Of a DNA stretch of 33,801 bases, positions 12,971-21,994 are shown piece by piece. The notes under the pieces are model-generated. The model ran no database searches. It was not told where the DNA came from and saw nothing but the letters and a program-made list of their open reading frames with translations. Position 1 is the first letter of the stretch. Each line of letters starts with the position of its first letter. The stretch is from Pseudomonadota bacterium (GTDB lineage Bacteria > Pseudomonadota > Alphaproteobacteria > Sphingomonadales > Sphingomonadaceae), in contig CAUJJI010000009.1 in assembly GCA_963205265.1 (NCBI GenBank), forward strand, positions 1 to 33,801, in the 5' to 3' direction. Position numbers and translations under genes: made by a program.

Positions 12971-14146
12971 ATGCGTGACGCCGTCATCGTCGCCGCCGCC
13001 CGAACCCCGATCGGCCGGGCCTACAAGGGGGCGTTCAACGCCACTCCCGCGCCCACCCTGGGCGCCTTGTCGATCGCCGCGGCGGTCGAGCGCGCCGGGA
13101 TCGAGGGCGGCGAGGTCGACGACGTGCTGTGGGGCTCGGCGCTGCAGCAAGGGGGGCAGGCGCTCAACATCGGGCGCCTCGCCGCGTTGCGCGCCGGCCT
13201 GCCGGTGACGGTCGCGGCGATGAGCCTCGACCGGCAGTGCTCGTCGGGACTGATGGCAGTGGCGACGGCGGCCAAGCAGGTGGTGATGGACCGCATGGAC
13301 GTGGTCGTCGCCGGCGGCCAGGAATCGATCAGCACGGTCCAGACGCCGGCCATGCGCGTCGAGTTCGATCCAGCGCTGATCGCCATGCACAACGCCACCT
13401 ACATGCCGATGCTGCAGACGGCGGAAGTCGTCGCGGCGCGCTACGGCATCGGCCGCGAGGCGATGGACGCCTATTCGCTGCAGTCGCAGCAGCGCACTGC
13501 CGCGGCGCAGGCGGCGGGGCGCTTCGACGCGGAGATCGTCGCCGCCGAGGTGACGATGAGCGTCACCGACAAGGCCACCGGCGAAAAAAGCAGCAAGGCG
13601 GCCACCATCGCGCGCGACGAGGGCAACCGGCCCGACACCACGCTCGCAGGCCTCGCGGCGCTGCAGCCCGTGGTGCCGGGCGGCACGATCACTGCCGGCA
13701 ATGCCAGCCAGCTTTCCGACGGCTCGGCCGCGCTGGTGGTGATGGAGGCGGGCGTCGCGGCGAGGAAGGGGCTGGCGCCGCTCGGCCGCTATGTCGGCAT
13801 GGCGGTCGCCGGCACCGAGCCCGACGAGATGGGCATCGGCCCGGTCTTCGCCGTGCCCAGGCTGCTCGACCGCTTCGGCGTCCCGCTCGAGGACGTCGGC
13901 CTGTGGGAGCTGAACGAGGCCTTTGCGGTCCAGGTGATCTATTGCCGCGACCGGCTGGGCATCCCCGACGAACTGCTCAATGTCGACGGCGGCGCCATTT
14001 CCATCGGCCATCCCTACGGCATGACCGGCGCCCGCTGCGTCATGCACGCGCTGATCGAAGGCAAGCGCCGCAAGGCCCGCCATGTCGTCGTGACCATGTG
14101 CATCGGCGGCGGCATGGGTGCGGCGGCACTGTTCGAAGTGCTCTGA
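12971..14146 (+). CDS. Thiolase (acetyl-CoA C-acyltransferase)
   Basis: This is a 391-residue thiolase that cleaves 3-ketoacyl-CoA with CoA, or runs the condensation. The catalytic set is complete: Cys90 in [10 protein letters not shown], the NEAFAVQ motif, His347 in GHPYGMTG, and Cys377 in CIGGGMG. Length is typical for the family. In many thiolases the His is followed by PxGxSG; here it is PYGMTG, which I have seen in acyltransferase-type thiolases of alphaproteobacteria. An AGAGGAG ribosome site precedes ATG 12971. It follows the MaoC hydratase by 18 nt, suggesting joint action in fatty-acid or aromatic acyl-CoA degradation. Which substrate, and whether it is FadA-like or PhaA-like, cannot be fixed. 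Confidence 0.95.
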   Translation: MRDAVIVAAARTPIGRAYKGAFNATPAPTLGALSIAAAVERAGIEGGEVDDVLWGSALQQGGQALNIGRLAALRAGLPVTVAAMSLDRQCSSGLMAVATAAKQVVMDRMDVVVAGGQESISTVQTPAMRVEFDPALIAMHNATYMPMLQTAEVVAARYGIGREAMDAYSLQSQQRTAAAQAAGRFDAEIVAAEVTMSVTDKATGEKSSKAATIARDEGNRPDTTLAGLAALQPVVPGGTITAGNASQLSDGSAALVVMEAGVAARKGLAPLGRYVGMAVAGTEPDEMGIGPVFAVPRLLDRFGVPLEDVGLWELNEAFAVQVIYCRDRLGIPDELLNVDGGAISIGHPYGMTGARCVMHALIEGKRRKARHVVVTMCIGGGMGAAALFEVL

Positions 14147-14167
14147 CCCTCGCCGACGGAAAGACGA

Positions 14168-14220
14168 AATTTACGATTTACCGTAAATTAACCTTTAATC
14201 TTCATAGGTCGTATGGTTAA
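14168..14220. promoter_or_regulatory. AT-rich ctrA upstream region with CtrA-like half-sites and an inverted repeat
   Basis: In an otherwise GC-rich window this stretch is strikingly AT-rich. It holds a perfect 8-bp inverted repeat AATTTACG (14168-14175) / CGTAAATT (14182-14189), a TTAACC half-site at 14188-14193, and its reverse complement GGTTAA at 14215-14220. CtrA of alphaproteobacteria binds TTAA-N7-TTAA or TTAACC-type half-sites and regulates its own gene, so autoregulation is a reasonable inference. I see no GANTC methylation site between the thiolase stop and ctrA. Confidence 0.55.
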
Positions 14221-14283
14221 TTCCCGGCAATATCCCTCGCCAGGGGGTATTCCGTCATGTCGGGACAATAGGGGGGTTCCCAA

Positions 14284-14979
14284 ATGCGCGTGCTGCTGAT
14301 CGAGGACGAGCCTACCACGGCAAGAGCGATCGAATTGATGCTCACGACCGAAGGGTTCAACGTGTATTCCACGGATCTGGGGGAAGAAGGCCTCGATCTG
14401 GGCAAGCTCTACGACTACGACATCATCCTGCTGGATCTCAATCTGCCGGACATGCATGGCTACGACGTGCTCAAGAAGCTGCGCGTCGCCAAGGTGCAGA
14501 CGCCGGTGCTGATCCTGTCGGGCATATCGGAAATGGATTCCAAGGTCCGCAGCTTCGGCTTCGGCGCCGACGACTACGTGACCAAGCCTTTCCACCGCGA
14601 AGAGCTGGTCGCTCGCATCCACGCCGTGGTGCGCCGTTCGAAAGGCCATTCGCAGTCGGTCATCCGCACCGGCAAGCTGACGGTCAATCTCGACGCCAAG
14701 ACGGTCGAGGTCGATGGCGCCCGCGTCCACCTGACCGGCAAGGAATATGCGATGCTCGAGCTGCTGTCGCTGCGGAAGGGCACCACGCTGACCAAGGAAA
14801 TGTTCCTCAACCACCTTTACGGCGGCATGGACGAGCCCGAGCTCAAGATCATCGACGTCTTCATCTGCAAGCTGCGCAAGAAACTTAGCCACGCTTGCGG
14901 CGGCGCCAACTATATCGAGACCGTCTGGGGCCGTGGCTACGTGCTGCGCGATCCCGACGAACGGGCGGAAGCGGCCTGA
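14284..14979 (+). CDS. ctrA: Cell-cycle response regulator CtrA
   Basis: This is an OmpR-type response regulator of 231 residues, matching CtrA in length and sequence. The receiver domain (1-120) has acidic residues in IEDEP, the phospho-acceptor Asp51 in [16 protein letters not shown] and Lys at TKPFHREEL. The C-terminal winged helix (about 125-225) includes [17 protein letters not shown], the CtrA-like [20 protein letters not shown] and the recognition-helix segment [17 protein letters not shown]. CtrA is phosphorylated through the CckA-ChpT relay and controls motility, division and envelope genes; those partners are not in the window. GGGGGG lies 7 nt before ATG 14284. A strong terminator follows 47 nt after the stop. 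In sphingomonads CtrA is often not essential and mostly controls motility, which is family knowledge. Confidence 0.97.
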   Translation: MRVLLIEDEPTTARAIELMLTTEGFNVYSTDLGEEGLDLGKLYDYDIILLDLNLPDMHGYDVLKKLRVAKVQTPVLILSGISEMDSKVRSFGFGADDYVTKPFHREELVARIHAVVRRSKGHSQSVIRTGKLTVNLDAKTVEVDGARVHLTGKEYAMLELLSLRKGTTLTKEMFLNHLYGGMDEPELKIIDVFICKLRKKLSHACGGANYIETVWGRGYVLRDPDERAEAA

Positions 14980-15026
14980 TTTCTTCCTGAGTGCAGTCTA
15001 ACCTACCGCCAGGGGGGCTTGGCGGG

Positions 15027-15061
15027 AAAACGGCCTGCTCGCCTGGCGAGCAGGCCGTTTT
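15027..15061. terminator. Strong bidirectional rho-independent terminator
   Basis: A 16-bp perfect stem (left arm AAAACGGCCTGCTCGC, right arm its reverse complement ending in TTTT) closes on a CTG loop. The flanking A and T runs make it usable from both strands. It ends ctrA transcription on the plus strand and could end the small-protein transcript on the minus strand. Confidence 0.92.
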
Positions 15062-15100
15062 CGCGTGGTCACCCGGCTTGCGAGCCCGGAGGGACGCAAG

Positions 15101-15123
15101 TTCCTCCCCATATGGGGGAGGAA
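15101..15123. repeat. Short palindrome, partial copy of the intergenic repeat
   Basis: TTCCTCCCC and GGGGAGGAA flank an ATATG core as a near-perfect palindrome just downstream of the small membrane-protein gene (minus strand). It looks like the outer arms of the repeat at 151-275 with the middle missing, and may add to termination. Confidence 0.55.
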
Positions 15124-15134
15124 CGAGGATTCGA

Positions 15135-15368
15135 TCAGTAGGTCGACGGGGGATCGCTGGCCGGGAAGCTTTCGTCGCTGGCCTCGTCGACCTTGTCCCA
15201 GTGCGGCGGGTCGCTGCGCATGGCTTCGGGGCCGGCATTGCGGACCTCGGCGCCGGTGCGGGTCGCTTCGCCCGGCGCGAAGGCGGCGGGTTCCAGCGGC
15301 TTCTGCTTCATCGCATATTTGTAAAGAAAGTAGCCGGCGGTGCCGGCAAAAACCAATTTCAACAGCAT
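15135..15368 (-). CDS. Small single-pass membrane protein with a SFPASDPPS tail
   Basis: The 77-residue product has one hydrophobic helix (MLLKLVFAGTAGYFLYKYA, residues 1-19) and a polar tail ending DEASDESFPASDPPSTY. The SFPASDPPS ending is a short motif I know from many small bacterial proteins of unknown function. I prefer the ATG at 15368 because AAAGGAG lies 7 nt before it; the ATG at 15374, two codons upstream, would be only 1 nt from that site. It lies 70 nt downstream of murA on the same strand and may be read with it. No function is assigned. Confidence 0.75.
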   Translation of the reverse strand: MLLKLVFAGTAGYFLYKYAMKQKPLEPAAFAPGEATRTGAEVRNAGPEAMRSDPPHWDKVDEASDESFPASDPPSTY

Positions 15369-15444
15369 GGCCATGCTCCTTTGCTTGTAGGAGACATAAC
15401 GCCACGCCGGACCTTAGGTTTCACCTTCGCGCGCAAGCGGGCGA

Positions 15445-16728
15445 TCAGTCGTCGCCGACCCGCTCCACTTCGGCGCCGACCAGGGCCAGCTTCTCTTCCA
15501 GCCGCTCGTAGCCGCGGTCGAGGTGATAGAGGCGGTGGACCTGGGTCTCCCCCTCGGCGGCGAGCCCGGCGATGACCAGGCTCATCGAGGCGCGCAGGTC
15601 GGTCGCCATCACTTCGGCGCCGGTCAGACGGGGAACGCCGTGCACGATCGCGGTGCGTCCCTTGGTCTCGATATGCGCGCCCATGCGGTTGAGTTCGGGA
15701 ACGTGCATGTAGCGGTTCTCGAAGATCGTCTCGGTCAGCACACTGGCACCCTCGGCCCGGCACAGCAGCGCCATGAGCTGCGCCTGCATGTCGGTGGCGA
15801 AGCCGGGATAGGGCGCGGTCGATAGCGTCACTGCCCGCATCGGTCCGTCGGCCGCAACGTAGAGCCCCTCGCGCCTGGGCTCGACATGGACCCCGGCGTC
15901 GCGCAGCGCCTGGACCGTCGCTTCCATCTCGTCGATCTTGGCGCCGCGCAGCAGGACGTCGCCGCCGGTGATCGCCGCCGCGCAGGCATAGCTCCCCGCC
16001 TCGATGCGATCGGGCATGACCCGGTAGGTCGCGCCATGCAGGCGCGGCACGCCGTGGACGGTGATGTCGGAAGTGCCGATCCCCTCGATCTCGGCGCCCA
16101 TGGCCACGAGCATGTTGCACAGGTCGACGATTTCCGGCTCGCGCGCGGCATTGTGCAGCGTGCTCTTGCCGCGGGCGGTCACCGCCGCCATCAGCGCGTT
16201 CTCGGTGGCGCCCACCGAGACGACCGGGAAGCTATAGCGGCCGCCGGGCAGTCCGCCGTCCGGGGCGATGGCGCGGACATAGCCGGCCGCCAGCTCGATA
16301 TGCGCGCCGAAGGCTTCCAGCGCCTTGAGATGGAGGTCGATCGGCCGGTTGCCGATGGCGCAGCCGCCCGGCAGCGAGACCGTCGCCTCGCCCATCCGCG
16401 CCAGCATGGGGCCGAGCACCAGGATCGAGGCGCGCATCTTGCGGACCAGTTCGTAGGGCGCGACCGAGCTGGTGATCCGCGGCGCTTCCAGCGTCATCAC
16501 CCGGCCGAAGTCCTCGGGCCGCGAGCCGGCGATCGTGGTCGAAACGCCGAACTGGTTCATCAGGTGCTGGAAGCCGTCGATATCGGCCAACCGCGGCAGG
16601 TTGCGCAGCGTCAGCGGCTCGTCGGTCAGCAGCGCGCAGGGCACCAGGGTCAGCGCCGCATTCTTGGCGCCGGAAATCGGAATCGTGCCGGAAAGCCGCT
16701 TGCCGCCGCGGATGATGATCTTGTCCAT
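15445..16728 (-). CDS. murA: UDP-N-acetylglucosamine 1-carboxyvinyltransferase
   Basis: MurA catalyses the first committed step of peptidoglycan synthesis, transferring enolpyruvyl from PEP to UDP-GlcNAc in the cytoplasm. The 427-residue product has the usual length. The N-terminal [10 protein letters not shown] carries Lys22, and the catalytic loop is [16 protein letters not shown] with Cys123, the residue alkylated by fosfomycin, so the enzyme should be of the fosfomycin-sensitive type. The C-terminal part has [12 protein letters not shown] and [10 protein letters not shown] as in all MurA proteins. The ATG at 16728 gives the standard [12 protein letters not shown] start. It is divergent from galU across a 118-bp gap. 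Confidence 0.98.
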   Translation of the reverse strand: MDKIIIRGGKRLSGTIPISGAKNAALTLVPCALLTDEPLTLRNLPRLADIDGFQHLMNQFGVSTTIAGSRPEDFGRVMTLEAPRITSSVAPYELVRKMRASILVLGPMLARMGEATVSLPGGCAIGNRPIDLHLKALEAFGAHIELAAGYVRAIAPDGGLPGGRYSFPVVSVGATENALMAAVTARGKSTLHNAAREPEIVDLCNMLVAMGAEIEGIGTSDITVHGVPRLHGATYRVMPDRIEAGSYACAAAITGGDVLLRGAKIDEMEATVQALRDAGVHVEPRREGLYVAADGPMRAVTLSTAPYPGFATDMQAQLMALLCRAEGASVLTETIFENRYMHVPELNRMGAHIETKGRTAIVHGVPRLTGAEVMATDLRASMSLVIAGLAAEGETQVHRLYHLDRGYERLEEKLALVGAEVERVGDD

Positions 16729-16846
16729 GGCAGGCTCTTAGCGCGATTCGCCGATGCGGCAAGCCGGCTAGGCACTCGCGACGGTTGCTTCGGCGGAATG
16801 GAGCGGCTTTAACCGCACGGCAATCCAAAGGGGTTATCGCCGTCCC

Positions 16847-17731
16847 ATGACTATCGACACGCTTCGCAAGCCGGTCCGCAAGGCGGTTTTCCCAGTGGCC
16901 GGGCTGGGGACCCGCTTCCTGCCCGCGACCAAGGCGATCCCGAAGGAGATGCTGCCGATCATCGACCGTCCGCTGATCCAGTATGCCGTCGATGAAGCGC
17001 GCGAGGCGGGGATCGAGCAGCTGATCTTCGTCACCGGTCGCGGCAAGACCGCGATCGTCGAGCATTTCGACTACGCCTTCGAGCTCGAGACGACGATGCA
17101 GGAGCGGCAGAAGGACCTCGAGATCCTGGAGCCGACGCGCATCCGGCCGGGCAATCTCGTCGCCGTGCGACAGCAGGTGCCCATGGGCCTCGGCCATGCG
17201 ATCTGGTGCGCCCGCGCGATCGTCGGCGACGAACCCTTCGCCATTTTCCTGCCCGACGAGCTGATGATCGGCACGCCCGGCTGCATGAAGCAGATGATCG
17301 AGGCCTATGAAGAGGTCGGCGGAAATCTCATCAGCGTGCTCGAAGTCCCGCGCGAGGAGGTGTCGAGCTACGGCGTGATCGCGCCGGGCGCGCGCCGGGG
17401 CGCCCTTACCGAAGTGCTGGGCCTGGTCGAGAAGCCATCGGTGGAAGCGGCGCCTTCCAACCTCATCATCTCCGGCCGCTACATCCTGCAGCCGCAAGTG
17501 ATGCGCACGCTCGAAAGCCAGGACAAGGGCAGCGGCGGCGAGATCCAGCTGACCGACGCCATGGCGCGGATGATCGGCCAGCAACCGTTCCATGCCGTGA
17601 CTTTCCAGGGCCGCCGCTTCGACTGCGGCTCCAAGGTCGGTTTCGTCGAGGCCACGATCACGCTGGCTCTCGCCCGCCCCGACATGGCCGACGACGTGCG
17701 GACGATGCTTCAGCGCGTGCTGGCCGGCTGA
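16847..17731 (+). CDS. galU: UTP-glucose-1-phosphate uridylyltransferase
   Basis: GalU makes UDP-glucose from UTP and glucose-1-phosphate, feeding surface polysaccharide and lipopolysaccharide synthesis. The 294-residue protein has the nucleotide-binding signature VAGLGTRFLPATKAIPKEMLPI near residue 17, the VTGRGKTAIVEHFD segment, the LPDE sugar-nucleotide site and a C-terminal RRFDCGSKVGFVEA motif. Length is normal. The start follows a GGGG run by about 12 nt. The gene's last 22 bases overlap the end of the convergent outer-membrane efflux gene. Together with the nearby glycosyltransferase and ligase genes it fits envelope polysaccharide supply, but no operon link exists. Confidence 0.96.
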   Translation: MTIDTLRKPVRKAVFPVAGLGTRFLPATKAIPKEMLPIIDRPLIQYAVDEAREAGIEQLIFVTGRGKTAIVEHFDYAFELETTMQERQKDLEILEPTRIRPGNLVAVRQQVPMGLGHAIWCARAIVGDEPFAIFLPDELMIGTPGCMKQMIEAYEEVGGNLISVLEVPREEVSSYGVIAPGARRGALTEVLGLVEKPSVEAAPSNLIISGRYILQPQVMRTLESQDKGSGGEIQLTDAMARMIGQQPFHAVTFQGRRFDCGSKVGFVEATITLALARPDMADDVRTMLQRVLAG

Positions 17732-19131
17732 GGCGGCTGCGCCCAGCCTAGGCCGAGCGCCTTGGTGAGCGCGACATAGGCCAGCGTCAGGCCGGCGCGG
17801 GCATTGACTTCGGCGATCTCGGCTTCGATCGCCTGGCGCTCGGCCTCGAGCGCCTCGCCGTCGGAGCCGCTGCCTCCCTTCGCCCTCACCTCCTGCAGGC
17901 CGGCGCTCTCCTGCGCATGGCCGGCGATCTGCGCGGCGCGGCCGAAGCGGATCCGGGCCGCACCGTACCGCGCCAGCGAAGCCTCCGCATCCTGGAGCGC
18001 CGCCAGCACCGCCTCGCGGTACTCGGCGTTGGCCGCGTCGCGCCCAGCCTCGGCGCCGCGGACCGCTGCGGCGGTGCGGCCGAAGTCGAGGAAGTTCCAG
18101 CTGATCCGGGGGAAGGCGATGCTCGCCAGGCGGGAGCTTTCGAACATGTCGTCGGCGCTGCCGCCGCCGATGCCGATCAGGCCGAACAGCGATATCGCGG
18201 GGAACCGCCGCGCCTCTTCGACGCCGATCCGTGCCGTCGCCGCAGCCAGCCGCCGCTCCGCCGCCATGATGTCGGGCCGTCGCTTCAGCATCGCCGCCGG
18301 ATCGCCGACGTTCACCGTCGCCGGGGGCAGCGGCACGGCTGCCGGGGCGAGCCCGTCGAGCGCACCCGGCGTCTCGCCGGTCAGAACGGCCAGCATGTCG
18401 CGCAGGCCGGCGATGTCGGCCGCGAGGACCGCGCGCTCGGCTTCGCTCTGCTCGGCCCGGCTGGCGGCGGCCAGATAGTCCTGCCGGGTCCCGGTGCCGC
18501 CCTGCTGGCGCGACTGCGCGATATCGGCGAGCCGGCGCTCCAGGCGAAGCCGCCGCTCGACCAGCGCCAGGCTCGCTTCGCGGGCGCGCAGGTCGATATA
18601 GCTGCGCGCGATTTCGGCGACCAGGCTGACCTGGCTGTCGGCAAGCTGCGCCGCGGCGACCGCGGCCTCGGCATTGGCGCGCTGCACCGCGCGGCGCTTG
18701 CCGCCCCACAGGTCGGCTTCCCACTGCGCGTCGAAACCCAGGGTGAAGAGGTCGCTTCCGCTTGCCGTGTTGCCCAGGGCATCGCCCGGCAGATCGGCAT
18801 AGATATAGAGCGCCGAGGCGGACAGCTGCGGCAGCAGCGCAGCGCGCGACGCGCGCAGGCCCGCCCGCGCCTGCCGGACGCGTGCCTCTGCGGCTGCCAC
18901 GGCGGGCGCGTTGCGCAGGCCCTTGGCGACCAGTTCCGACAGCAGCGGGTCGCCGAGATCGTCCCACCAGCGCGCTGCCGGCGCAGCCGCCTGCGCATCG
19001 CCGGCGCGCAGGAAGGCCGCCCCGGCCTCGGCATTCTTCGGCGGCACATGGTTCGGCCCCGCCATGCAGCCGGCAAGCGCCAGCCCGCCGATCAGCGCGG
19101 CGGCAAGGGCTGCAGGGCGGCTCCCGGTCAT
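17710..19131 (-). CDS. Outer-membrane efflux lipoprotein, NodT/OprM family
   Basis: This is the outer-membrane channel of a tripartite drug efflux system. The 473-residue product begins with a lipoprotein signal: hydrophobic residues 8-20, then LAGC with the lipidated Cys22. Two repeats of the OEP fold follow, with the typical WEADLWGGKRRAVQRA and ISWNFLDFGRTAAAVRGAEA segments. It starts at ATG 19131, which shares its A with the TGA of the upstream transporter (TGATG), showing translational coupling. The 3' end overlaps galU by 22 bp on the opposite strand. It is the last gene of the emrA-emrB-nodT-like operon. Confidence 0.94.
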   Translation of the reverse strand: MTGSRPAALAAALIGGLALAGCMAGPNHVPPKNAEAGAAFLRAGDAQAAAPAARWWDDLGDPLLSELVAKGLRNAPAVAAAEARVRQARAGLRASRAALLPQLSASALYIYADLPGDALGNTASGSDLFTLGFDAQWEADLWGGKRRAVQRANAEAAVAAAQLADSQVSLVAEIARSYIDLRAREASLALVERRLRLERRLADIAQSRQQGGTGTRQDYLAAASRAEQSEAERAVLAADIAGLRDMLAVLTGETPGALDGLAPAAVPLPPATVNVGDPAAMLKRRPDIMAAERRLAAATARIGVEEARRFPAISLFGLIGIGGGSADDMFESSRLASIAFPRISWNFLDFGRTAAAVRGAEAGRDAANAEYREAVLAALQDAEASLARYGAARIRFGRAAQIAGHAQESAGLQEVRAKGGSGSDGEALEAERQAIEAEIAEVNARAGLTLAYVALTKALGLGWAQPPQPASTR

Positions 19132-20720
19132 CAATGTGCTCCTACGCTTTGCGCGCGTTCGGGATCGATCGGCCGCAGCAGCAGGAGCAGCGGCAGGATG
19201 ATCACCGAGAAAAACGCCATCACGACGAATATGTCGGAAAACGACATGATCAGGGCCTCGCGCTGGATCGTCGCGGCGAGCATGCGGTAGGCGCCGTCCA
19301 TGCCTTCGCTGCCGCCGCCAAAACGGCCGGCAATCTCGCCGAGGCGCTGATGCAGCGCAGGATCGTTGGCGGACAGCGATTCCTGCAACCGCCAGTGGTG
19401 GAGCTCGGTGCGCTGGTCGAAGAAGCTGGCCGTGGCGGCGAGGCCTATCGAGGCGCCGAGATTGCGCGAGATGTTGAACAGGCTCGTCGCCTGGCCGGCC
19501 TCTTCGACGGGCACCGCCGAGATCGCCGCCTGCTGCAGCGGTATGGCGGTGAGCGCGCAGCCGAAGCCGAGCAGGATCTGCCCGGCATAGAAGCTCGACC
19601 CGGCCGATTCCGCCGTGAGGTCGATCGACACGACGCAGGCCGCCGCCGTCAGGAACAGGGAGGCGGCGACGATGATGCGGATGTCGAAGCGGGCGATCAG
19701 CGCCGGGTAGCAGAGCGCCGCGAGCATCGAGAAGCCGCCCGAGAGGAAGACCACCTGCCCGGCCTGGGCGGCATTGTAGCCGGCAACGGCGACGAGGAAC
19801 TGGGGTGTCACGAACAGCGTGCAGAACAGGATCGCGCCGCAGACCACCATCAGCGCCAGCACGGCGGCCAGCGCCCTGTCGCGCAGCAGCGCCAGCTTGA
19901 TCACCGGCCGCGGGGAGCGAAACTGGCCGATCGCCACCAGCACGAAGCCGGTGACGCTGGCAATGGCCAGGTTCCAGATCAGCGGCGATTCGAACCACTG
20001 CTCGCGATGCCCTTCCTCGAGCATCACGGTGAGCGAGCCCAGGCCGAGCATCATGCCGGCGACGCCGAAGCCGTCGGCATTGACCAGTTCGCGCAGATCG
20101 CCGGGCTCCTTGGGCAGGCCGGCCATGATCAGCACGAGCAGGCCGGCGCAGATCGGCACGTTGATCAGGAAGATGTAGTTCCAGCCGAAGGATTCGGTAA
20201 TCCAGCCGCCGACCAGCGGGCCCAGGATCGGGCCGAGCAGGGCGGCGGCGGCAAAGATCGAGATGCCGATCGACTGCTGGCTGGGCGGCAGCCGCTTGGC
20301 CATGATCGTCATCCCGGTCGGGATCAGTGTCCCGCCGGCCAGGCCCTGGCCGATGCGGCCGGCGATCATCGTCGTGAGATCGTCGGCGAAGCCGCAGATG
20401 ACGGAGAAGATGGTGAAGAACGTCGCCCCGATCAGCAGGACGCGGCGCAGGCCCAGCAGGCGCTCGAGCCAGGCGGTCAGCGGCATCACCACGATTTCGG
20501 CCACGAGGTAGCTGGTGCCGACCCAGGTCCCCTCGCTCTGCGTCGCGCCGATCTCCCCCTGGATGACCGGCAGCGAGGCGTTGACGATCGACACGTCGAG
20601 CAGCGCCATGAAGGCGCCCAGCGTGCCCGCCGCGCAGGCCAGCCAGGCGGCAAGGTCGGCGCGCTCCCGGGCGGCGCCGTTCACCGGGCCTGCTGCTGGA
20701 GCTGCCGGCGCGTCGGTCAC
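19131..20720 (-). CDS. emrB: DHA2-family drug:H+ antiporter, EmrB/QacA type
   Basis: This is a 529-residue major facilitator with about 14 predicted helices, expected to drive export of hydrophobic compounds using the proton gradient. Recognisable signatures are the helix-1 motif FMALLDVSIVNASLPVI, GRIGQGLAGGTLIP and the antiporter motif GPILGPLVGGWITESFGWNYIFLINVP. The start is GTG 20720, which overlaps the emrA stop as GTGA (4 bp); the stop TGA overlaps the next gene's ATG as TGATG. It works with the adjoining fusion protein and outer-membrane channel. The specific substrate is unknown. The gene symbol is by family resemblance. Confidence 0.94.
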   Translation of the reverse strand: MTDAPAAPAAGPVNGAARERADLAAWLACAAGTLGAFMALLDVSIVNASLPVIQGEIGATQSEGTWVGTSYLVAEIVVMPLTAWLERLLGLRRVLLIGATFFTIFSVICGFADDLTTMIAGRIGQGLAGGTLIPTGMTIMAKRLPPSQQSIGISIFAAAALLGPILGPLVGGWITESFGWNYIFLINVPICAGLLVLIMAGLPKEPGDLRELVNADGFGVAGMMLGLGSLTVMLEEGHREQWFESPLIWNLAIASVTGFVLVAIGQFRSPRPVIKLALLRDRALAAVLALMVVCGAILFCTLFVTPQFLVAVAGYNAAQAGQVVFLSGGFSMLAALCYPALIARFDIRIIVAASLFLTAAACVVSIDLTAESAGSSFYAGQILLGFGCALTAIPLQQAAISAVPVEEAGQATSLFNISRNLGASIGLAATASFFDQRTELHHWRLQESLSANDPALHQRLGEIAGRFGGGSEGMDGAYRMLAATIQREALIMSFSDIFVVMAFFSVIILPLLLLLRPIDPERAQSVGAH

Positions 20721-21799
20721 TTGCCGGCGCGCTCCTGCTCTTCGCGGATCGCGTCGATCTCGTCCTGCGCCGCGCGGGTGTCGACCTCGACGCCCAGCGA
20801 CATGCCGGGCACCAGCACCTGCCGCGCGATCGGACCGACCGAGATCCGGATGCGGACCGGCACGCGCTGGACGATCTTGGTGAAGTTGCCGGTCGCGTTC
20901 TCGGGCTTGATCAGCGAGAAGTTGGCCCCGGTCCCCGGGCTCACGCTGGCCACCTGGCCGGCGAAGACCACGCCCGGCAGCGCATCGACGCGGATGCTGG
21001 CGGGCTGGCCCGGCCGCATGAGCCCGACCTGCGTCTCCTTGAAGTTGGCGACGACATAGAGGTCGTCGGTCGGCACCAAGGTCAGCAGCCGCATTCCCGG
21101 CTGCACGTACTGGCCGACGCGCACGCTCCTGCTCGCCACCTTGCCCTTGATCGGCGCCGCCAGCTCGGTCGAGGCGAGGTCGACCGCGGCGATCCGGCGG
21201 CGGACCGTCGCGGTGGCGACCTGCGCGGCAAGGTTGGTGGCCTGCGCGGCCGCGCTCTCCACCCGGAGCTGCGCCTGGCGCAAGGCGGCGCGCTGCGCCG
21301 CCACGGCCGCGTCGGCGCGGTCGCGGCCGGCCATGAGATCGGACAGCTTGGCGGCAGGCTCCGCACCCTTGGCGACGAGCGGCCGGTAGCGCGCCACTTC
21401 GCGCGTGGCGAAAGCGAGGTCGGCCTCGGCCGACTTCAGCCCGGCACGCGCCTGCTCGACCGCTGCGAGCGTCTCCGCCTGGCTGGCGCGCGCCGCGCCT
21501 TCGGCCGCGCGGGCGGCGGCGATGTCGGCGTCGGCGGCATCGAGCCGGTTGCGATAGTCGACGGGATCGATCGTCACCAGCAGCGCGCCTTTCGCCACCC
21601 GCTGGTTGTCTTCGACCGCGACTTTGCCGACATAGCCGGCGAGCCTGGAACTGATCGCGACCTGATCGGCCTCGATCACCGCATCGTTGGTTTCCTCGAA
21701 GTAGCGGGCGTGACGATCATAATAGATGTAGAACGCGATGCCGCCGACCAGCAGCAGAATCACCAGAGCGACGCCCGCTTTCCTCAACCAAGGCGGCAT
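20717..21799 (-). CDS. emrA: Membrane fusion protein, EmrA/HlyD family
   Basis: This periplasmic adaptor links the inner-membrane transporter to the outer-membrane channel. The 360-residue protein has one N-terminal membrane helix (about residues 8-27), a first half-lipoyl segment (VAISSRLAGYVGKVAVEDNQ), an Ala-rich coiled-coil hairpin (about 85-200), the second half-lipoyl segment (ELAAPIKGKVASRSVRVGQYV) and a beta-barrel domain (VVANFKETQVGLMRPGQ). All are typical for EmrA. It is the first gene of the operon; the promoter and operator should lie in 21800-21994, which holds two inverted repeats. The start is ATG 21799. The stop overlaps the emrB GTG. Confidence 0.94.
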   Translation of the reverse strand: MPPWLRKAGVALVILLLVGGIAFYIYYDRHARYFEETNDAVIEADQVAISSRLAGYVGKVAVEDNQRVAKGALLVTIDPVDYRNRLDAADADIAAARAAEGAARASQAETLAAVEQARAGLKSAEADLAFATREVARYRPLVAKGAEPAAKLSDLMAGRDRADAAVAAQRAALRQAQLRVESAAAQATNLAAQVATATVRRRIAAVDLASTELAAPIKGKVASRSVRVGQYVQPGMRLLTLVPTDDLYVVANFKETQVGLMRPGQPASIRVDALPGVVFAGQVASVSPGTGANFSLIKPENATGNFTKIVQRVPVRIRISVGPIARQVLVPGMSLGVEVDTRAAQDEIDAIREEQERAGK

Positions 21800-21818
21800 G
21801 CCAGCGCTCCGCTCCAGC

Positions 21819-21842
21819 TAGTCATCTAATTTCCCCTGACTA
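21819..21842. promoter_or_regulatory. Inverted repeat TAGTCA-N12-TGACTA upstream of emrA
   Basis: A perfect 6-bp inverted repeat with a 12-bp AT-rich spacer lies 20 bp before the emrA start on the minus strand. Position and symmetry suit an operator for a repressor of the efflux operon, such as a MarR or TetR type, but no regulator gene is next to it. Confidence 0.45.
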
Positions 21843-21908
21843 ATTCGCCGCGGCGTTTACCATCATGTTGCACCTCGGGCAAACCGGATCGGCGCCATGA
21901 CGGCGGCT

Positions 21909-21926
21909 ATTGCGCAGTTATGCAAT
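21909..21926. promoter_or_regulatory. Inverted repeat ATTGC-N8-GCAAT in the emrA/cyclase divergent region
   Basis: An 18-bp site with perfect 5-bp outer arms and partial inner symmetry lies between the divergent efflux operon and the cyclase gene. The shape is reminiscent of LysR-type (T-N11-A) or MarR-type sites. It could serve either direction; no matching regulator is present in the window. Confidence 0.4.
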
Positions 21927-21994
21927 CGAGGCTTTCCCCCGAGCGCATTTCCTGCGAGATTCTTCGCAGGCCGAAGCGGCGGGGACCAAGGACG

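Noticed and set aside
16740..16846. CcrM (GANTC)/CtrA control of murA-galU
   Set aside because: Only one GATTC and one isolated TTAACC occur; single short matches are expected by chance.
19132..19998. Extension of the outer-membrane lipoprotein upstream into the transporter gene
   Set aside because: The lipoprotein signal with Cys22 starts at 19131, and the upstream part overlaps the well-supported emrB frame.
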